Position numbers and translations under genes: made by a program
Shown here: positions 7,632-15,875 of the stretch, one piece after another
Numbering within the stretch: position 1 is the first letter of the stretch
How the letters are laid out: each line of letters opens with the position of its first letter
The notes under the pieces: generated by a model
What the model saw: the letters and a program-made list of their open reading frames with translations, nothing else
The model's database searches: none
What the model was told of the DNA's origin: nothing
DNA from: Limiplasma sp034927815
Lineage (GTDB): Bacteria > Bacillota > Clostridia > Christensenellales > Aristaeellaceae
Reading direction: 5' to 3'
DNA length: 64,000 bases
NCBI GenBank assembly: GCA_034927815.1
Contig: JAYFPK010000032.1
Location: 12,393 to 76,392, forward strand

Positions 7632-9356
7632 CTACCTCAACAATGCGCTGCGGTCCACATAGGCGGTGTGCAGCAGCTCGTGGGCCTTGTGGCTGTTGGG
7701 CGACCCCAGAAAATCCCGGTACAGGGCATTCACCGCCGGGTTCTCATGGGATTTGCGCAGGGGCAGGCTCTCATCCACACAGTATACGGCTTCCAGCCGG
7801 GACCCCATGGTGCGCCAGTTTTTGACGGGGTTTCCGCCGCCGCCGATGCAGCCGCCTGGGCAGGACATGATCTCGATAAAATGGTACTCCGCCTTCCCCG
7901 CCTTAACAAGCTCCATCAGCTTTCGCGCGTTGCCCAGACCGTGGGCCACCGCCACCTTCACCGTGAGGCCGTCCAGATCCACGGAGGCCTGCTTGATGCC
8001 CTCGAAGCCCCGAAGGGCGTGGAAATCCAGCTGCTCCAGCGGCCTTTGGGTCACCAGCTCGTACACCGTGCGCAGCGCTGCCTCCATGACGCCGCCGGTG
8101 GCGCCAAAGATCTCCCCGGCGCCCGTGCCCAGGCCGAAGGGCGCGTCAAAGTCCGTATCCGGCAAGGCGCCAAACCGGATGCCTGCGCTGCGGATCATCC
8201 GGGCCAGCTCCTGGACGGTGATAACCACATCCACGTCCCGGTATCCGTCCCGCCCAAGCTCCGGCCGCCGGGCCTCGAACTTTTTAGCGGTGCAGGGCAT
8301 CACGGACACGCTGAGGATATCCTGGGGCGCTTTGCCTGTCTTCTGGGCGTAATAGGTCTTCAAAAGCGCGCCAAACATAGCCTGTGGGGATTTACAGGTG
8401 GACAGGTTCGCCAGGAGCTCGGGGTAGAAGGTTTCGCAGAATTTGATCCAGCCCGGGCTGCAGGAGGTGATCATCGGCAGCACACCGCCATTTTGCAGGC
8501 GGTCCAAAAGCTCCGTCCCTTCCTCCATGATGGTCAGATCCGCCGTGAAGTCCGTATCGAATACCTGATGGAACCCTACCCGCTTCATGGCGGTGACCAG
8601 CCTTCCCGTGCTGATGCTGCCCGGCGGCTCCCCCAGCGCCTCCGCCAGGGTGACGCGCACCGCCGGGGCCACCTGGGCCACCACCAGCTTCTCCCTATTC
8701 GCAAAGGTATGCCAGATCAGCTGCGTATCATCATGGATGGTCAGCGCTCCGGTGGGGCACGCCTGAACGCACTGGCCGCAGTTGACGCACAGGCTTTCCG
8801 CCAGAGGCCGGCCGTACGCGGGCCGGAATTGTACCTCAAAGCCCCTGTTCACCTTGGAGAGGGCATGGACTGTCTGAATTTCGCTGCAGACATATTCGCA
8901 CCGGCCACAGGCAATGCATTTGGCGGAATTTCGCAGGATGGAGGGGGAAGAATCGTCCCTCTCCTGGGACCTCACCACGAAGGGATACCGGGGGATTTTG
9001 ACAAAGTGCATTTCCTCGGCTACCGCCTGCAATTCGCAGGTGCCGGATCTGTCGCAGTGAAGGCAGTCTTGGGCGTGGCGTGCCAGAATCAGCTCCAGGA
9101 TGTTGCGGCGGGCCCGCCTTGCCTTTGGCGAATGGGTGCGCACCTCCATCCCCTCGCTGACGGGATAGGCGCAGGCCGGGGCCAGAAGCTTGGCGCCCTC
9201 GATCTCCACCAGGCAGATGCGGCAGTTGGCCTTGACATCCTGATCGGGATGGTAGCACAGGGTCGGGATATGGATATCCAACTGTCTGGCGGCCTCCAGG
9301 ATGGTGCTCCCTTCCTTCACTTCCACGGGCAAGCCGTCAATGGTCAAATGGATCAC
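7632..9356 (-). CDS. hydA: [FeFe]-hydrogenase catalytic subunit (HydA/HndD type)
   Basis: Catalytic subunit of a multimeric NAD(P)-linked, probably electron-bifurcating, hydrogenase; 574 residues, cytoplasmic. Domains in order: N-terminal 2Fe-2S ferredoxin domain (CRICLVE, residues ~35-80), His/Cys 4Fe-4S motif (HAQDCLHCDRSGTC), two 4Fe-4S motifs (CIACGRCEYVC and CVNCGQCVQACP), then the H-cluster domain with TSCSPGW, MPCTAKKFEA and MSCPGGCIGGGG, which supply the H-cluster cysteines. The start is GTG at 9356, overlapping the stop of the upstream flavoprotein gene (GTGA). The maturases HydE, HydF and HydG are not in this window. Confidence 0.95.
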   Translation of the reverse strand: MIHLTIDGLPVEVKEGSTILEAARQLDIHIPTLCYHPDQDVKANCRICLVEIEGAKLLAPACAYPVSEGMEVRTHSPKARRARRNILELILARHAQDCLHCDRSGTCELQAVAEEMHFVKIPRYPFVVRSQERDDSSPSILRNSAKCIACGRCEYVCSEIQTVHALSKVNRGFEVQFRPAYGRPLAESLCVNCGQCVQACPTGALTIHDDTQLIWHTFANREKLVVAQVAPAVRVTLAEALGEPPGSISTGRLVTAMKRVGFHQVFDTDFTADLTIMEEGTELLDRLQNGGVLPMITSCSPGWIKFCETFYPELLANLSTCKSPQAMFGALLKTYYAQKTGKAPQDILSVSVMPCTAKKFEARRPELGRDGYRDVDVVITVQELARMIRSAGIRFGALPDTDFDAPFGLGTGAGEIFGATGGVMEAALRTVYELVTQRPLEQLDFHALRGFEGIKQASVDLDGLTVKVAVAHGLGNARKLMELVKAGKAEYHFIEIMSCPGGCIGGGGNPVKNWRTMGSRLEAVYCVDESLPLRKSHENPAVNALYRDFLGSPNSHKAHELLHTAYVDRSALLR

Positions 9357-10612
9357 GCTCGCCGCCCCCTTTCGATGGCCTTCAGGTAGACATCCCGGAA
9401 GTTGTGCAGGCTGGTGATGACCGCCACCGAGGAGTTCTGGCCCAGGCCGCACAGGCAGGCCACATTCATGGTGGAGGCCAGATCCTCCAGCAGGGTCAGG
9501 TCCTCCATGTTTCCCTGGCCGGAATTGATGCGCCGGATGATCTCATGGATGCGGATGTTGCCCTCCCGGCAGGGGGTGCACTTGCCGCAGCTTTCCTCGA
9601 TGAAAAAGGACATAATATTTTCCACAATGTCCAAAATCTCATGATAATCGTCGATCACCATGATGGTGCCTGTGCCCAGCACCGACTCCGCCTGCTGGCA
9701 GCTGTCGATGTCCATGGGCAGGTCGATCTGTCCGGCGTTGATCAGATTGCCCGATTGGCCGCCCAGCATGAAGCCCCGCAGGTCCTTATTGTCCTTGACG
9801 CCGCCATGGGCCTGGAAGATGTCCCGGAGATTCGTGCCCATGGGATATTCAAAAACACCCTTTTGCGCGATATTCCCGCAAAGGGTGAACACCTTGGTGC
9901 CTGTGCAGTGGGGCATGCCGATCCGGCTGAACCACTCCCCGCCCCGCTCGATGATGACAGGAACATTGGCCAGGGTCTCCACGTTGTTGACCACGGTAGG
10001 CTTGCCGTACAGGCCGGAAACGCCGGGATACGGGGGCTTGAAGCGGGGCTCGCCCCGCCCCCCTTCGATGGATTCGATCAGGGCCGTTTCCTCGCCGCAG
10101 ACATAGGCGCCCCCGCCGGAGGCCACCTTCACGTCAAAGCTGAAGGAGGTGCCCAGAATCCGCTTTCCCAGATAGCCCGCCCGCCGGGCGTTCCCGATGG
10201 CCTCCTCCAGGACAGGGAACAGGTAGGGATACTCGTAGCGCAGGTACAGAAAGCCCGTGTCCGCCCCCACGGCATAGGCGGCGATGGCCATGCCCTCCAG
10301 CACACCGTGCGGGTCCCCCGACAGGATCACCCGGTCCTTGTTGGTGCCCGGCTCTCCCTCGTCGGCGTTGCAGATCACATACTTCCGGTCCCCCGGGGTG
10401 CGGGCCGTAATATCCCATTTCTTCCACAAGGGAAAGCCCGCGCCGCCCCGGCCGCGAAGGCCGGACACCTTCATTTCCCCGATCACATCCGCGGGAGTCA
10501 TGGACAATACCTTACGCAGCGATTCATAGCCGCCCCTGGAGCGGTAATCCTCCACGCTGGCGGGGCTGATCTTGTCCACGTTGCGCAGCACGATTCGCGT
10601 TTGCGTCAGCAT
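9353..10612 (-). CDS. hydB: NADH-binding flavoprotein subunit of bifurcating hydrogenase (HydB/HndC, NuoF-like)
   Basis: Diaphorase subunit, 419 residues, carrying electrons between NAD(H), FMN and Fe-S clusters. The glycine-rich nucleotide-binding segment GLRGRGGAGFP is near residue 53, the conserved NADEGEPGTNKDR follows, and the C-terminal 4Fe-4S motif CGKCTPCREG with a downstream Cys is intact. It is shorter than many HydB proteins: the N-terminal thioredoxin-like and C-terminal ferredoxin extensions are missing. The ATG at 10612 abuts the stop codon of the upstream NuoE-like gene, so the three genes are translationally coupled. Confidence 0.93.
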   Translation of the reverse strand: MLTQTRIVLRNVDKISPASVEDYRSRGGYESLRKVLSMTPADVIGEMKVSGLRGRGGAGFPLWKKWDITARTPGDRKYVICNADEGEPGTNKDRVILSGDPHGVLEGMAIAAYAVGADTGFLYLRYEYPYLFPVLEEAIGNARRAGYLGKRILGTSFSFDVKVASGGGAYVCGEETALIESIEGGRGEPRFKPPYPGVSGLYGKPTVVNNVETLANVPVIIERGGEWFSRIGMPHCTGTKVFTLCGNIAQKGVFEYPMGTNLRDIFQAHGGVKDNKDLRGFMLGGQSGNLINAGQIDLPMDIDSCQQAESVLGTGTIMVIDDYHEILDIVENIMSFFIEESCGKCTPCREGNIRIHEIIRRINSGQGNMEDLTLLEDLASTMNVACLCGLGQNSSVAVITSLHNFRDVYLKAIERGRRA

Positions 10613-11122
10613 CTACCCAACCTCCCCTCTCTGATAGTCCTCCATCAGCGTGGCGGCCCGCCCCGGCGTCAGGTTCCGGTATACCTTGTCATTGACCAAA
10701 ATGGCCGGGGAGGATTCGCACACCCCCAGGCACTGGCAGTATTCCAGGGTGAAGCGGCCGTCCTTTGTGGTTTCTCCCGGCTGGATGCCCAAAGTCCGCA
10801 CGATGGCCTCCATCACCAACGTCGCCCCGCATACATGGCACGGGGCGCTTTTGCACATGCGCACCACGTACTTGCCCCGCGGCTCCGGCGCGAACATGGC
10901 GTAGAAGCTGATGAAGCCGTACAGCTTGGCCTCGGGTATGCCCGTCACCCGGCTGACGATCACCGCCACCTCCCTGGGGATTGCGTTGGATGCGGTCTTT
11001 TGGATTTCCAGAAGGATCCGCATCAGTTGTTCCGGCTGGTTTTTATACCGCATGGCAAGCTTTTCGATCCGCTTTTCCACGCGGGGCGTCATGGCAAATC
11101 CGTCGTCAACGGGCTTTTTCAC
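10613..11122 (-). CDS. hydC: thioredoxin-like 2Fe-2S subunit of bifurcating hydrogenase (HydC/HndA, NuoE-like)
   Basis: Small electron-transfer subunit, 169 residues. After a helical N-terminus the 2Fe-2S ligands appear in the NuoE arrangement: CKSAPCHVCGA and later CQCLGVCESSPA. The start is GTG at 11122 with an AAAAGGAG ribosome-binding site; the ATG between them is out of frame. First gene of the hydCBA operon, with a good promoter just upstream. Confidence 0.93.
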   Translation of the reverse strand: MKKPVDDGFAMTPRVEKRIEKLAMRYKNQPEQLMRILLEIQKTASNAIPREVAVIVSRVTGIPEAKLYGFISFYAMFAPEPRGKYVVRMCKSAPCHVCGATLVMEAIVRTLGIQPGETTKDGRFTLEYCQCLGVCESSPAILVNDKVYRNLTPGRAATLMEDYQRGEVG

Positions 11123-11177
11123 GCGCTCATCTCCTTTTCAGCCAATATTGATATTTAATTCACAATACATTTCTTAC

Positions 11178-11206
11178 AGTTTACTAAGTTTATCCAATTC
11201 CGTCAA
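11178..11206 (-). promoter_or_regulatory. predicted promoter of the hydrogenase operon
   Basis: -35 TTGACG (11201-11206), 17 bp spacer, -10 TAAACT (11178-11183), in a locally AT-rich stretch. No Rex-type palindrome (TTGTTAA...TTAACAA) is evident. Confidence 0.65.
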
Positions 11207-11687
11207 TAAAAAAAACCAATGAAGAGCCGGATAAATGGAAGCATGAAAAACATGCCCGGTGGGGCAAGCCGCGTCAAGGAAAAATGCGCTGGTCTCGTCA
11301 TCCCGTTGCCGTGGAAATGTAACCTTCTTTCCGCAGCCCTGCCGGGGCCTCCGCGCAAGCATGAATCCATGGACGGTGCCGTCACCGCGGGTTTCATCAG
11401 ACACGTCTCTTGTATGGCCTTTTTCTAATCATTGTCTAGCCAACTTACTTGATACCTTCAAAACCCACAAGAAAACCGCTGAGCATGTTGGCTTTGAAAG
11501 CCTTACATTCAGCGGTTTTTGTGGGAGCGGGTCATCCTGGATGTGTGTTTCCCATCCTAAGATGGTAAAAATATGCGTAGGTTCATTGGCAAATTGACAT
11601 CCGGAGTATCGTGTTCCTCCTGGTTGATGGGAATGCGCCTGCGTTTGCGATGCCAGGGTTGCCGCCTAGGTGCGGGGACCGGAGGCA
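11207..11687. other. intergenic, AT-richer; only fragments and a hairpin
   Basis: No supported gene. On the minus strand 11557-11640 reads as a plausible short coding remnant ending at 11557, and 11464-11525 forms a strong hairpin. The stretch may hold decayed DNA at the edge of the AT-rich island. Confidence 0.35.
11464..11525. terminator. long hairpin, possible terminator
   Basis: Arms 11472-11482 and 11509-11519 are perfectly complementary (11 bp), and the outer CCCACAA/TTGTGGG pair extends the fold. The right arm ends in a T-run on the plus strand. Which gene it serves is unclear; the nearest minus-strand gene ends at 11688. Confidence 0.45.
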
Positions 11688-12233
11688 CTACGTTATCTCT
11701 TGCCCTGCGGTATTGAGCAGATAATACCGCCCGTTCCAATCATGTAATCTTAGCGTATCACCTCGGATTTCAAACGCCTTTTGAGCCGGGTCCAAAGTTA
11801 CCCAGATATCTCCGCCACAAAACGTCCACTCAGTATCAAAACAATTATTGAGCTTCACAATCTCGATTTCGCCATGAATAATGTATCCGCCCCCGAAACG
11901 GTAGATCGACCACAAGGACTGCCAATCAACTTTCAACTCCTTATGAAGCAGCAGTCTGCCTGTGGCAATATCAACAACAAAGATTTCCGTATCTACGAGA
12001 ACAATCAGCCTTTCATCGTCAACCAGCGCAAAATCATCATGCCCTGCATAAAAAGAACCGCACAGCAGAATCCTCAATCCTTGTACAGGCACACTGATTA
12101 AAAAAGCGGAGTAAAACTCACTCGCCAGACAATTTTCATGAAAGACGGCATCAAACGATGTCTCTTGCAATGTGTTTTGATGTGAATCAAACCGCTGGAT
12201 AAAAATTTTCCCCCATTTGCTCTCAAGTTCCAT
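11688..12233 (-). CDS. hypothetical protein
   Basis: A 181-residue protein without signal peptide or membrane segment. It is rich in beta-type hydrophobic alternation and aromatic residues (for example WQSLWSIYRFGGGYIIHGEIEI and RLHDWNGRYYLLN), suggesting a beta-propeller-like or single-domain beta fold. No catalytic motif is recognised. Base composition is clearly lower in GC than the flanking operons, as is the next gene, suggesting transfer. It may be an immunity- or defence-type accessory protein, but nothing in the sequence proves that. Confidence 0.7.
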   Translation of the reverse strand: MELESKWGKIFIQRFDSHQNTLQETSFDAVFHENCLASEFYSAFLISVPVQGLRILLCGSFYAGHDDFALVDDERLIVLVDTEIFVVDIATGRLLLHKELKVDWQSLWSIYRFGGGYIIHGEIEIVKLNNCFDTEWTFCGGDIWVTLDPAQKAFEIRGDTLRLHDWNGRYYLLNTAGQEIT

Positions 12234-12299
12234 CTAATGCATTACTCCCCTGGCCGCATTACATCACAATCGGTTGGACAGATCATCGACTATCTGCAC

Positions 12300-12890
12300 C
12301 TATTCCCTTTTGTCCGTTACATCCGAGAGTCCACCGCCAAAAAACCAGCCATGTGATTCAATAAATGCAATAAACATGTCGGTGAACTGATCACTGGAAA
12401 TATATGGCGGCATCTCGACAACACCGTTGATTTCCACAAGACGCGCATTGGGAATTTCCTCGGCATACGGTAACGCGTCAGAAATCCTATTAGCGGCGGC
12501 TTTATATTTCTCTATGCGTTCTCTATCCTTTTCCGAAGGGTTTGCAATCCGCGCCAAATTCATATTATCGCTTAGGTCTGCCAGCTTCACATGGCAAGCG
12601 ATTTTGTTTGCAAGTACGCGGCCGATAAATGCGTCGTAACTCTCGCCATCACGCTTGGTCAGGCAGTCGAGCGCCTCTATGATTTCTGGACCAAATCCTT
12701 CGTTCAGCAGGAACTCCGGCGTAATCTCCGTGTCTTCGATCACGTCATGCAATATCCCACAGATCTGCGCGGCTTCACCTTGGCAATTCAACATCACACG
12801 CAGGGGATGCAGGATATAGGGATGCCCACCTTTGTCAACTTGCCCGGCATGTGCCTTGGCGGCGATTGCAATCGCTTTGTTCAGCAGCAT
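12300..12890 (-). CDS. small HD-domain hydrolase, RelA/SpoT hydrolase-like (Mesh1-like)
   Basis: A 196-residue protein with the HD phosphohydrolase pattern of (p)ppGpp hydrolases: AKAHAGQVDKGGHPYILHP near the N-terminus, then ILHDVIEDTEIT with the central His-Asp pair, and KLADLSDN downstream. There is no synthetase, TGS or ACT domain, so at most it would be a stand-alone alarmone or nucleotide hydrolase. The C-terminal 40 residues after the HD fold are unassigned. The ATG is preceded by AAGGAG. Lower GC than its surroundings and next to a tRNA gene, which fits an acquired gene. The substrate is inferred from the family only. Confidence 0.8.
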   Translation of the reverse strand: MLLNKAIAIAAKAHAGQVDKGGHPYILHPLRVMLNCQGEAAQICGILHDVIEDTEITPEFLLNEGFGPEIIEALDCLTKRDGESYDAFIGRVLANKIACHVKLADLSDNMNLARIANPSEKDRERIEKYKAAANRISDALPYAEEIPNARLVEINGVVEMPPYISSDQFTDMFIAFIESHGWFFGGGLSDVTDKRE

Positions 12891-12899
12891 ATGCTCTCC

Positions 12900-13007
12900 T
12901 TATTCATCAAACAGCTTAAGTACCCATTCCGCATGTATGGTGTAGCTTTGATTCTGCGGCTTGCTGAATTCCTTACATTTTGCTTTTTCTAAAGGTTCAT
13001 AATTACA
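12900..13007 (-). pseudogene. possible C-terminal gene remnant
   Basis: About 32 codons open on the minus strand, ending at the TAA at 12900-12902, ten bases before the HD-hydrolase start. The translation ends TIHAEWVLKLFDE and looks protein-like, but there is no start codon and an in-frame stop bounds it upstream. It could equally be chance. Confidence 0.25.
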
Positions 13008-13248
13008 TTACTTTTCATTGACATGGCTCACTCCCCATTTCTGCCGGAGCATCCATTTGCTTTCTTATCCTCCGCCACCAAAAAGCCAAAACTTTTCTTT
13101 GACATTATTGTATCATATTTTACTGTTAAGGAGTATAGTTTTCAGATACCTTTGCCCTATACAAAAACCACCCCACAATAGCCATTTGCCATCAAAGGGT
13201 GATTGTAATTGTGTTCCATATTTTCTATGCCAATAGGTTTTGAATGAA
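13008..13248. other. AT-rich intergenic, nothing recognised
   Basis: Low-GC spacer between the HD-hydrolase region and the tRNA terminator. No gene, repeat or clear promoter seen. Confidence 0.4.
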
Positions 13249-13285
13249 AAAAAGCCTTATAATCATTGCATTACAAGGCTTTTTC
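13249..13285 (-). terminator. terminator of tRNA-Leu
   Basis: Minus-strand stem AAAAAGCCTTGTAAT pairing with ATTATAAGGCTTTTTTT directly after the tRNA 3' end. The right arm ends in a T-run. Confidence 0.8.
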
Positions 13286-13286
13286 G

Positions 13287-13372
13287 TGGTGCCGAAGGTG
13301 GGACTTGAACCCACACGGTGTCGCCACCAACGGATTTTGAGTCCGTCACGTCTGCCATTCCATCACTTCGGC
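13287..13372 (-). tRNA. tRNA-Leu (anticodon CAA)
   Basis: 86 nt. The acceptor stem GCCGAAG pairs with CTTCGGC and is followed by A and an encoded CCA. The anticodon loop is CTCAAAA between ACGGA and TCCGT, giving anticodon CAA (UUG codons). A long variable arm and a GGTTCAAGTCC T-loop are present, as expected for a type II leucine tRNA. Confidence 0.95.
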
Positions 13373-13387
13373 GCACCAGCGGAAATT

Positions 13388-13416
13388 AGTATATCATAGC
13401 CCTGGCCCTGTGGCAA
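13388..13416 (-). promoter_or_regulatory. promoter of tRNA-Leu
   Basis: -35 TTGCCA (13411-13416), 17 bp spacer, -10 TATACT (13388-13393), ending 16 bases before the mature tRNA. Confidence 0.75.
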
Positions 13417-13558
13417 GGGTTTCAGCCGCCATTTGCGAAAAAATAACCCAACCCGACTTGTCCATTCCCGGGACCCAGGACCGCCGCAGGTCCTTTCCCT
13501 CTCCGGCCCGGCCCCAGCCCTTGGGACGCGGCTTACGCCTCGGCCCAAGCCCGCATCC

Positions 13559-13957
13559 CTAAAACCCGTTGCTCCATTCCTCGTCCCGCTTGGCGATTTC
13601 CTCCGGGGTCAGCTTGTGTATCTTGCCGCAGTACCGGCATTTGTCGATGCCCCGGTCCACGGGCTGCCAGCGGTGGCGCTCCCGCTCCTTGCCGCAGACG
13701 CGGCAAACCTGCTCGCATTCGGTGGTGTAGATCCAGTCGTGCTTCTCGTCCCGAAGGGCTCCACAGCGCGTACAGGCGCAATGATGCCAATCGCAGGGTA
13801 GGACCTCCACCTTGCCGCACAGGGCGCACCGTTGCTCGCAGGTTCCCTCCACAGGCCCAAAGCGGTGCCCCTCGTCCCGCTGCCGGCCGCAGCGTTTGCA
13901 TTGGCAGCCTTCCCAACGGTGCCCCAGCACCTTGCACCAAAAGCTCATGCCGTCCAC
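13559..13957 (-). CDS. Cys-rich multi-zinc-ribbon protein, unknown function
   Basis: A 132-residue soluble protein with at least five CxC/CxxC pairs spaced about 20-25 residues apart (CQCKRC, CALC, CACTRC, CRVC, CRYC), most followed by a HxW or HxF motif (HRW, HRF, HDW, HRW). The repeated unit suggests a string of small zinc ribbons. The C-terminus is acidic and helical. It lies 24 bases downstream of the DUF47 gene on the same strand, so it may be co-transcribed with the phosphate transporter. No family is recognised. Metal binding is inferred from the cysteine pattern. Confidence 0.75.
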   Translation of the reverse strand: MDGMSFWCKVLGHRWEGCQCKRCGRQRDEGHRFGPVEGTCEQRCALCGKVEVLPCDWHHCACTRCGALRDEKHDWIYTTECEQVCRVCGKERERHRWQPVDRGIDKCRYCGKIHKLTPEEIAKRDEEWSNGF

Positions 13958-13981
13958 TCCAAGTTTTCTTGCGTGTTTGGG

Positions 13982-14599
13982 TTACAGATTGCCGATGATG
14001 ATGCTCTCCACGATATCCGCCACGTCTTCGCACTTGTCGCAGACGGTTTCAAAGGCGGAGTAGATTTCGCGCCAGGCAATGACCTCCAAGGGGTTTTGGC
14101 AGTTGGCGTACAGGTTCTTCATGGCGGAGATGTACAGCCGGTCCCCTTCCTCCTCCAGGCAGTTGATATCGATGATGATATCCTTGATCCGCTTGGATTT
14201 CTTGAAGTCCTTGAACTCCTCCATCAGGTCCGCCATGGCCGTGCAGCAGCGGATGATCAGCTTGGAAAACTCCAGGCTCTCCCGCCGGATGGATTTTACC
14301 TGGGTGATGTTCATCTCGATGATGATGTCGTCCATGGCGTCCATCACGTCATCGATGGACTGGCTGATGTTGATCAGGTCGTCCCGCTCGATGGGGGTCA
14401 CAAAGGCCCGCACCAAAGCGGAGAAAAGCTCGTGCTTCTTCTCGTCCGCGCAGTGCTCCAGCTCATGGATGATCCTCATCTGCTCATCCAGTTGCGCCGG
14501 ATCAAAATGCTCCAGAAAATTCTTCACAGCCCCCGCCATCTCCACGGACATGGCCGCGCATTGGGCGTAATTGTCAAAGTAGATCATATCCTTCTTCAT
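13982..14599 (-). CDS. DUF47/PhoU-like Pit accessory protein
   Basis: A 205-residue, almost wholly helical protein of the DUF47 (TIGR00153) family, distantly related to PhoU. Acidic/hydrophobic heptads and motifs such as EDDLINISQSIDDVMDAMDD are typical. Family members sit next to PiT transporters and are thought to regulate or gate them. The gene is 21 bases downstream of the PiT gene on the same strand. Confidence 0.9.
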   Translation of the reverse strand: MKKDMIYFDNYAQCAAMSVEMAGAVKNFLEHFDPAQLDEQMRIIHELEHCADEKKHELFSALVRAFVTPIERDDLINISQSIDDVMDAMDDIIIEMNITQVKSIRRESLEFSKLIIRCCTAMADLMEEFKDFKKSKRIKDIIIDINCLEEEGDRLYISAMKNLYANCQNPLEVIAWREIYSAFETVCDKCEDVADIVESIIIGNL

Positions 14600-14620
14600 T
14601 GCGGTATGCCTCCCACTTTC

Positions 14621-15670
14621 TTAAAAAATCAGGATGAAGAGCTTCGCCATCAAAAAGCCGATGAGCCCGCAGCCCGGGAACGTCAAAATCCAGGTGAGCA
14701 CCATGTCCTTGACCACAGACATGTTGATGGCGGAAAGCCGCTTGGTGGCCCCCACCCCCATGATGGCCGTGGTTTTGGTGTGGGTGGTGCTGACGGGAAT
14801 GCCGAATACCGAGGAGATCAGCAGGCAGCCCGCCGCGGCAAGATCCGCCGCGAAGCCCTGGTATTTTTCCAGCTTAACCAAGTCCATGCCTACGGCTTTG
14901 ATGATCTTATAACCGCCCACGGAGGTGCCCAAAGCCATGATGGCGGAACAAAGGACCATCATCCACAGGGGGGTGTCCACGTTGCCGGTGGTGTCATAGC
15001 CATTGCTGAGAAACACGCCCAGCAGCAGCACGGCGATAAACTTCTGCCCATCCTGGGCCCCGTGCATGAAGGACATGGCCGCCCCGCCGAAGATCTGTCC
15101 CTTTTGGAAAAAGCCCGCGGTTTTGCGCCGGTCCGCCTTGCGGAACAACAGCTGGATCAGCTTGGTGGTGAGAAAGCCCATCACAAAGCCCAGCACAGTG
15201 GACAGGGCCAGCCCGTAGAAAACCTTGACCCACTCGGCCCCGTTCACGCCGTTCAGGCCGCCGTGCAGCGCTATCGCCGCGCCGGTGAGGCCGGCGATCA
15301 GCGCGTGGCTTTCGCTGGTGGGGATGCCGAAGTACCACGCGGCCACCGCCCAGATGATGATGGCGAATAGCGCCGCGCAAAGGGCGATCATCGCCTCGCC
15401 GCTGCCGCTGAAATTCACCATGTTCTTCACGGTCATGGCCACGGTGGCGTTCAAGAGGGTCATGACCAACACCCCGAAAAAGTTGAACACCGCGGACATG
15501 AGCACCGCAGCCCTGGGCGTCATGGCCCGGGTAGCCACCACTGTGGCGATGGCGTTGGGCGCGTCCGTCCAACCGTTGACAAACACCACGCCCAAGGTCA
15601 GAATCACCGTAATCAGCAGAACCGGATTGTTCCACACCTGCGCCATAAAGGACATAAGCCCAAAATCCAA
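14621..15670 (-). CDS. pit: PiT-family inorganic phosphate transporter
   Basis: Integral membrane low-affinity phosphate (metal-phosphate) symporter, 349 residues, about ten membrane helices. The duplicated PiT signature is visible: GWTDAPNAIATVVATRAM near the N-terminus and GIPVSTTHTKTTAIMGVGAT in the second half, with HGAQDGQKF between. The TTG at 15670 is preferred because AAGAAGGGG precedes it and it lies just before the first helix. An ATG nine codons upstream (15697) is possible, but its ribosome-binding site is poor. Operon with the DUF47 gene. Confidence 0.92.
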   Translation of the reverse strand: MDFGLMSFMAQVWNNPVLLITVILTLGVVFVNGWTDAPNAIATVVATRAMTPRAAVLMSAVFNFFGVLVMTLLNATVAMTVKNMVNFSGSGEAMIALCAALFAIIIWAVAAWYFGIPTSESHALIAGLTGAAIALHGGLNGVNGAEWVKVFYGLALSTVLGFVMGFLTTKLIQLLFRKADRRKTAGFFQKGQIFGGAAMSFMHGAQDGQKFIAVLLLGVFLSNGYDTTGNVDTPLWMMVLCSAIMALGTSVGGYKIIKAVGMDLVKLEKYQGFAADLAAAGCLLISSVFGIPVSTTHTKTTAIMGVGATKRLSAINMSVVKDMVLTWILTFPGCGLIGFLMAKLFILIF

Positions 15671-15747
15671 GGCGGCCCCTTCTTTCCTTGTCAGCATTCA
15701 AAGGGGCTTGCCTGCGCATGCGCATTCAAACCCAGTATACGTTAACA

Positions 15748-15776
15748 ATTATACAAAACCCATCATAGGATGACAA
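15748..15776 (-). promoter_or_regulatory. strong predicted promoter of the pit operon
   Basis: -35 TTGTCA (15771-15776), 17 bp, perfect -10 TATAAT (15748-15753). No obvious PHO box is seen. Confidence 0.8.
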
Positions 15777-15806
15777 GCTCTTTTTTGTGACGATTTGGTA
15801 ACATTG

Positions 15807-15856
15807 AAAAAATGGCTATAGCAAAGGCGTTGCCCTTCTGTGGGACAACGCCTTTG
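15807..15856 (-). terminator. terminator of the glycosyltransferase gene
   Basis: An 11 bp perfect stem (15821-15831 with 15846-15856). On the minus strand it is followed, after a short spacer, by CCATTTTTT. Confidence 0.6.
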
Positions 15857-15875
15857 AAAACGCCGGGGCCCTTCC

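Noticed and set aside
11464..11525. Insertion-sequence end
   Set aside because: The inverted repeat resembles an element terminus, but there is no transposase, target duplication or second copy nearby, so it is left as a hairpin.
13832..15370. 512-codon His/Gly-rich frame opposite pit and DUF47
   Set aside because: Antisense shadow; the opposite strand encodes recognisable PiT and DUF47 proteins.
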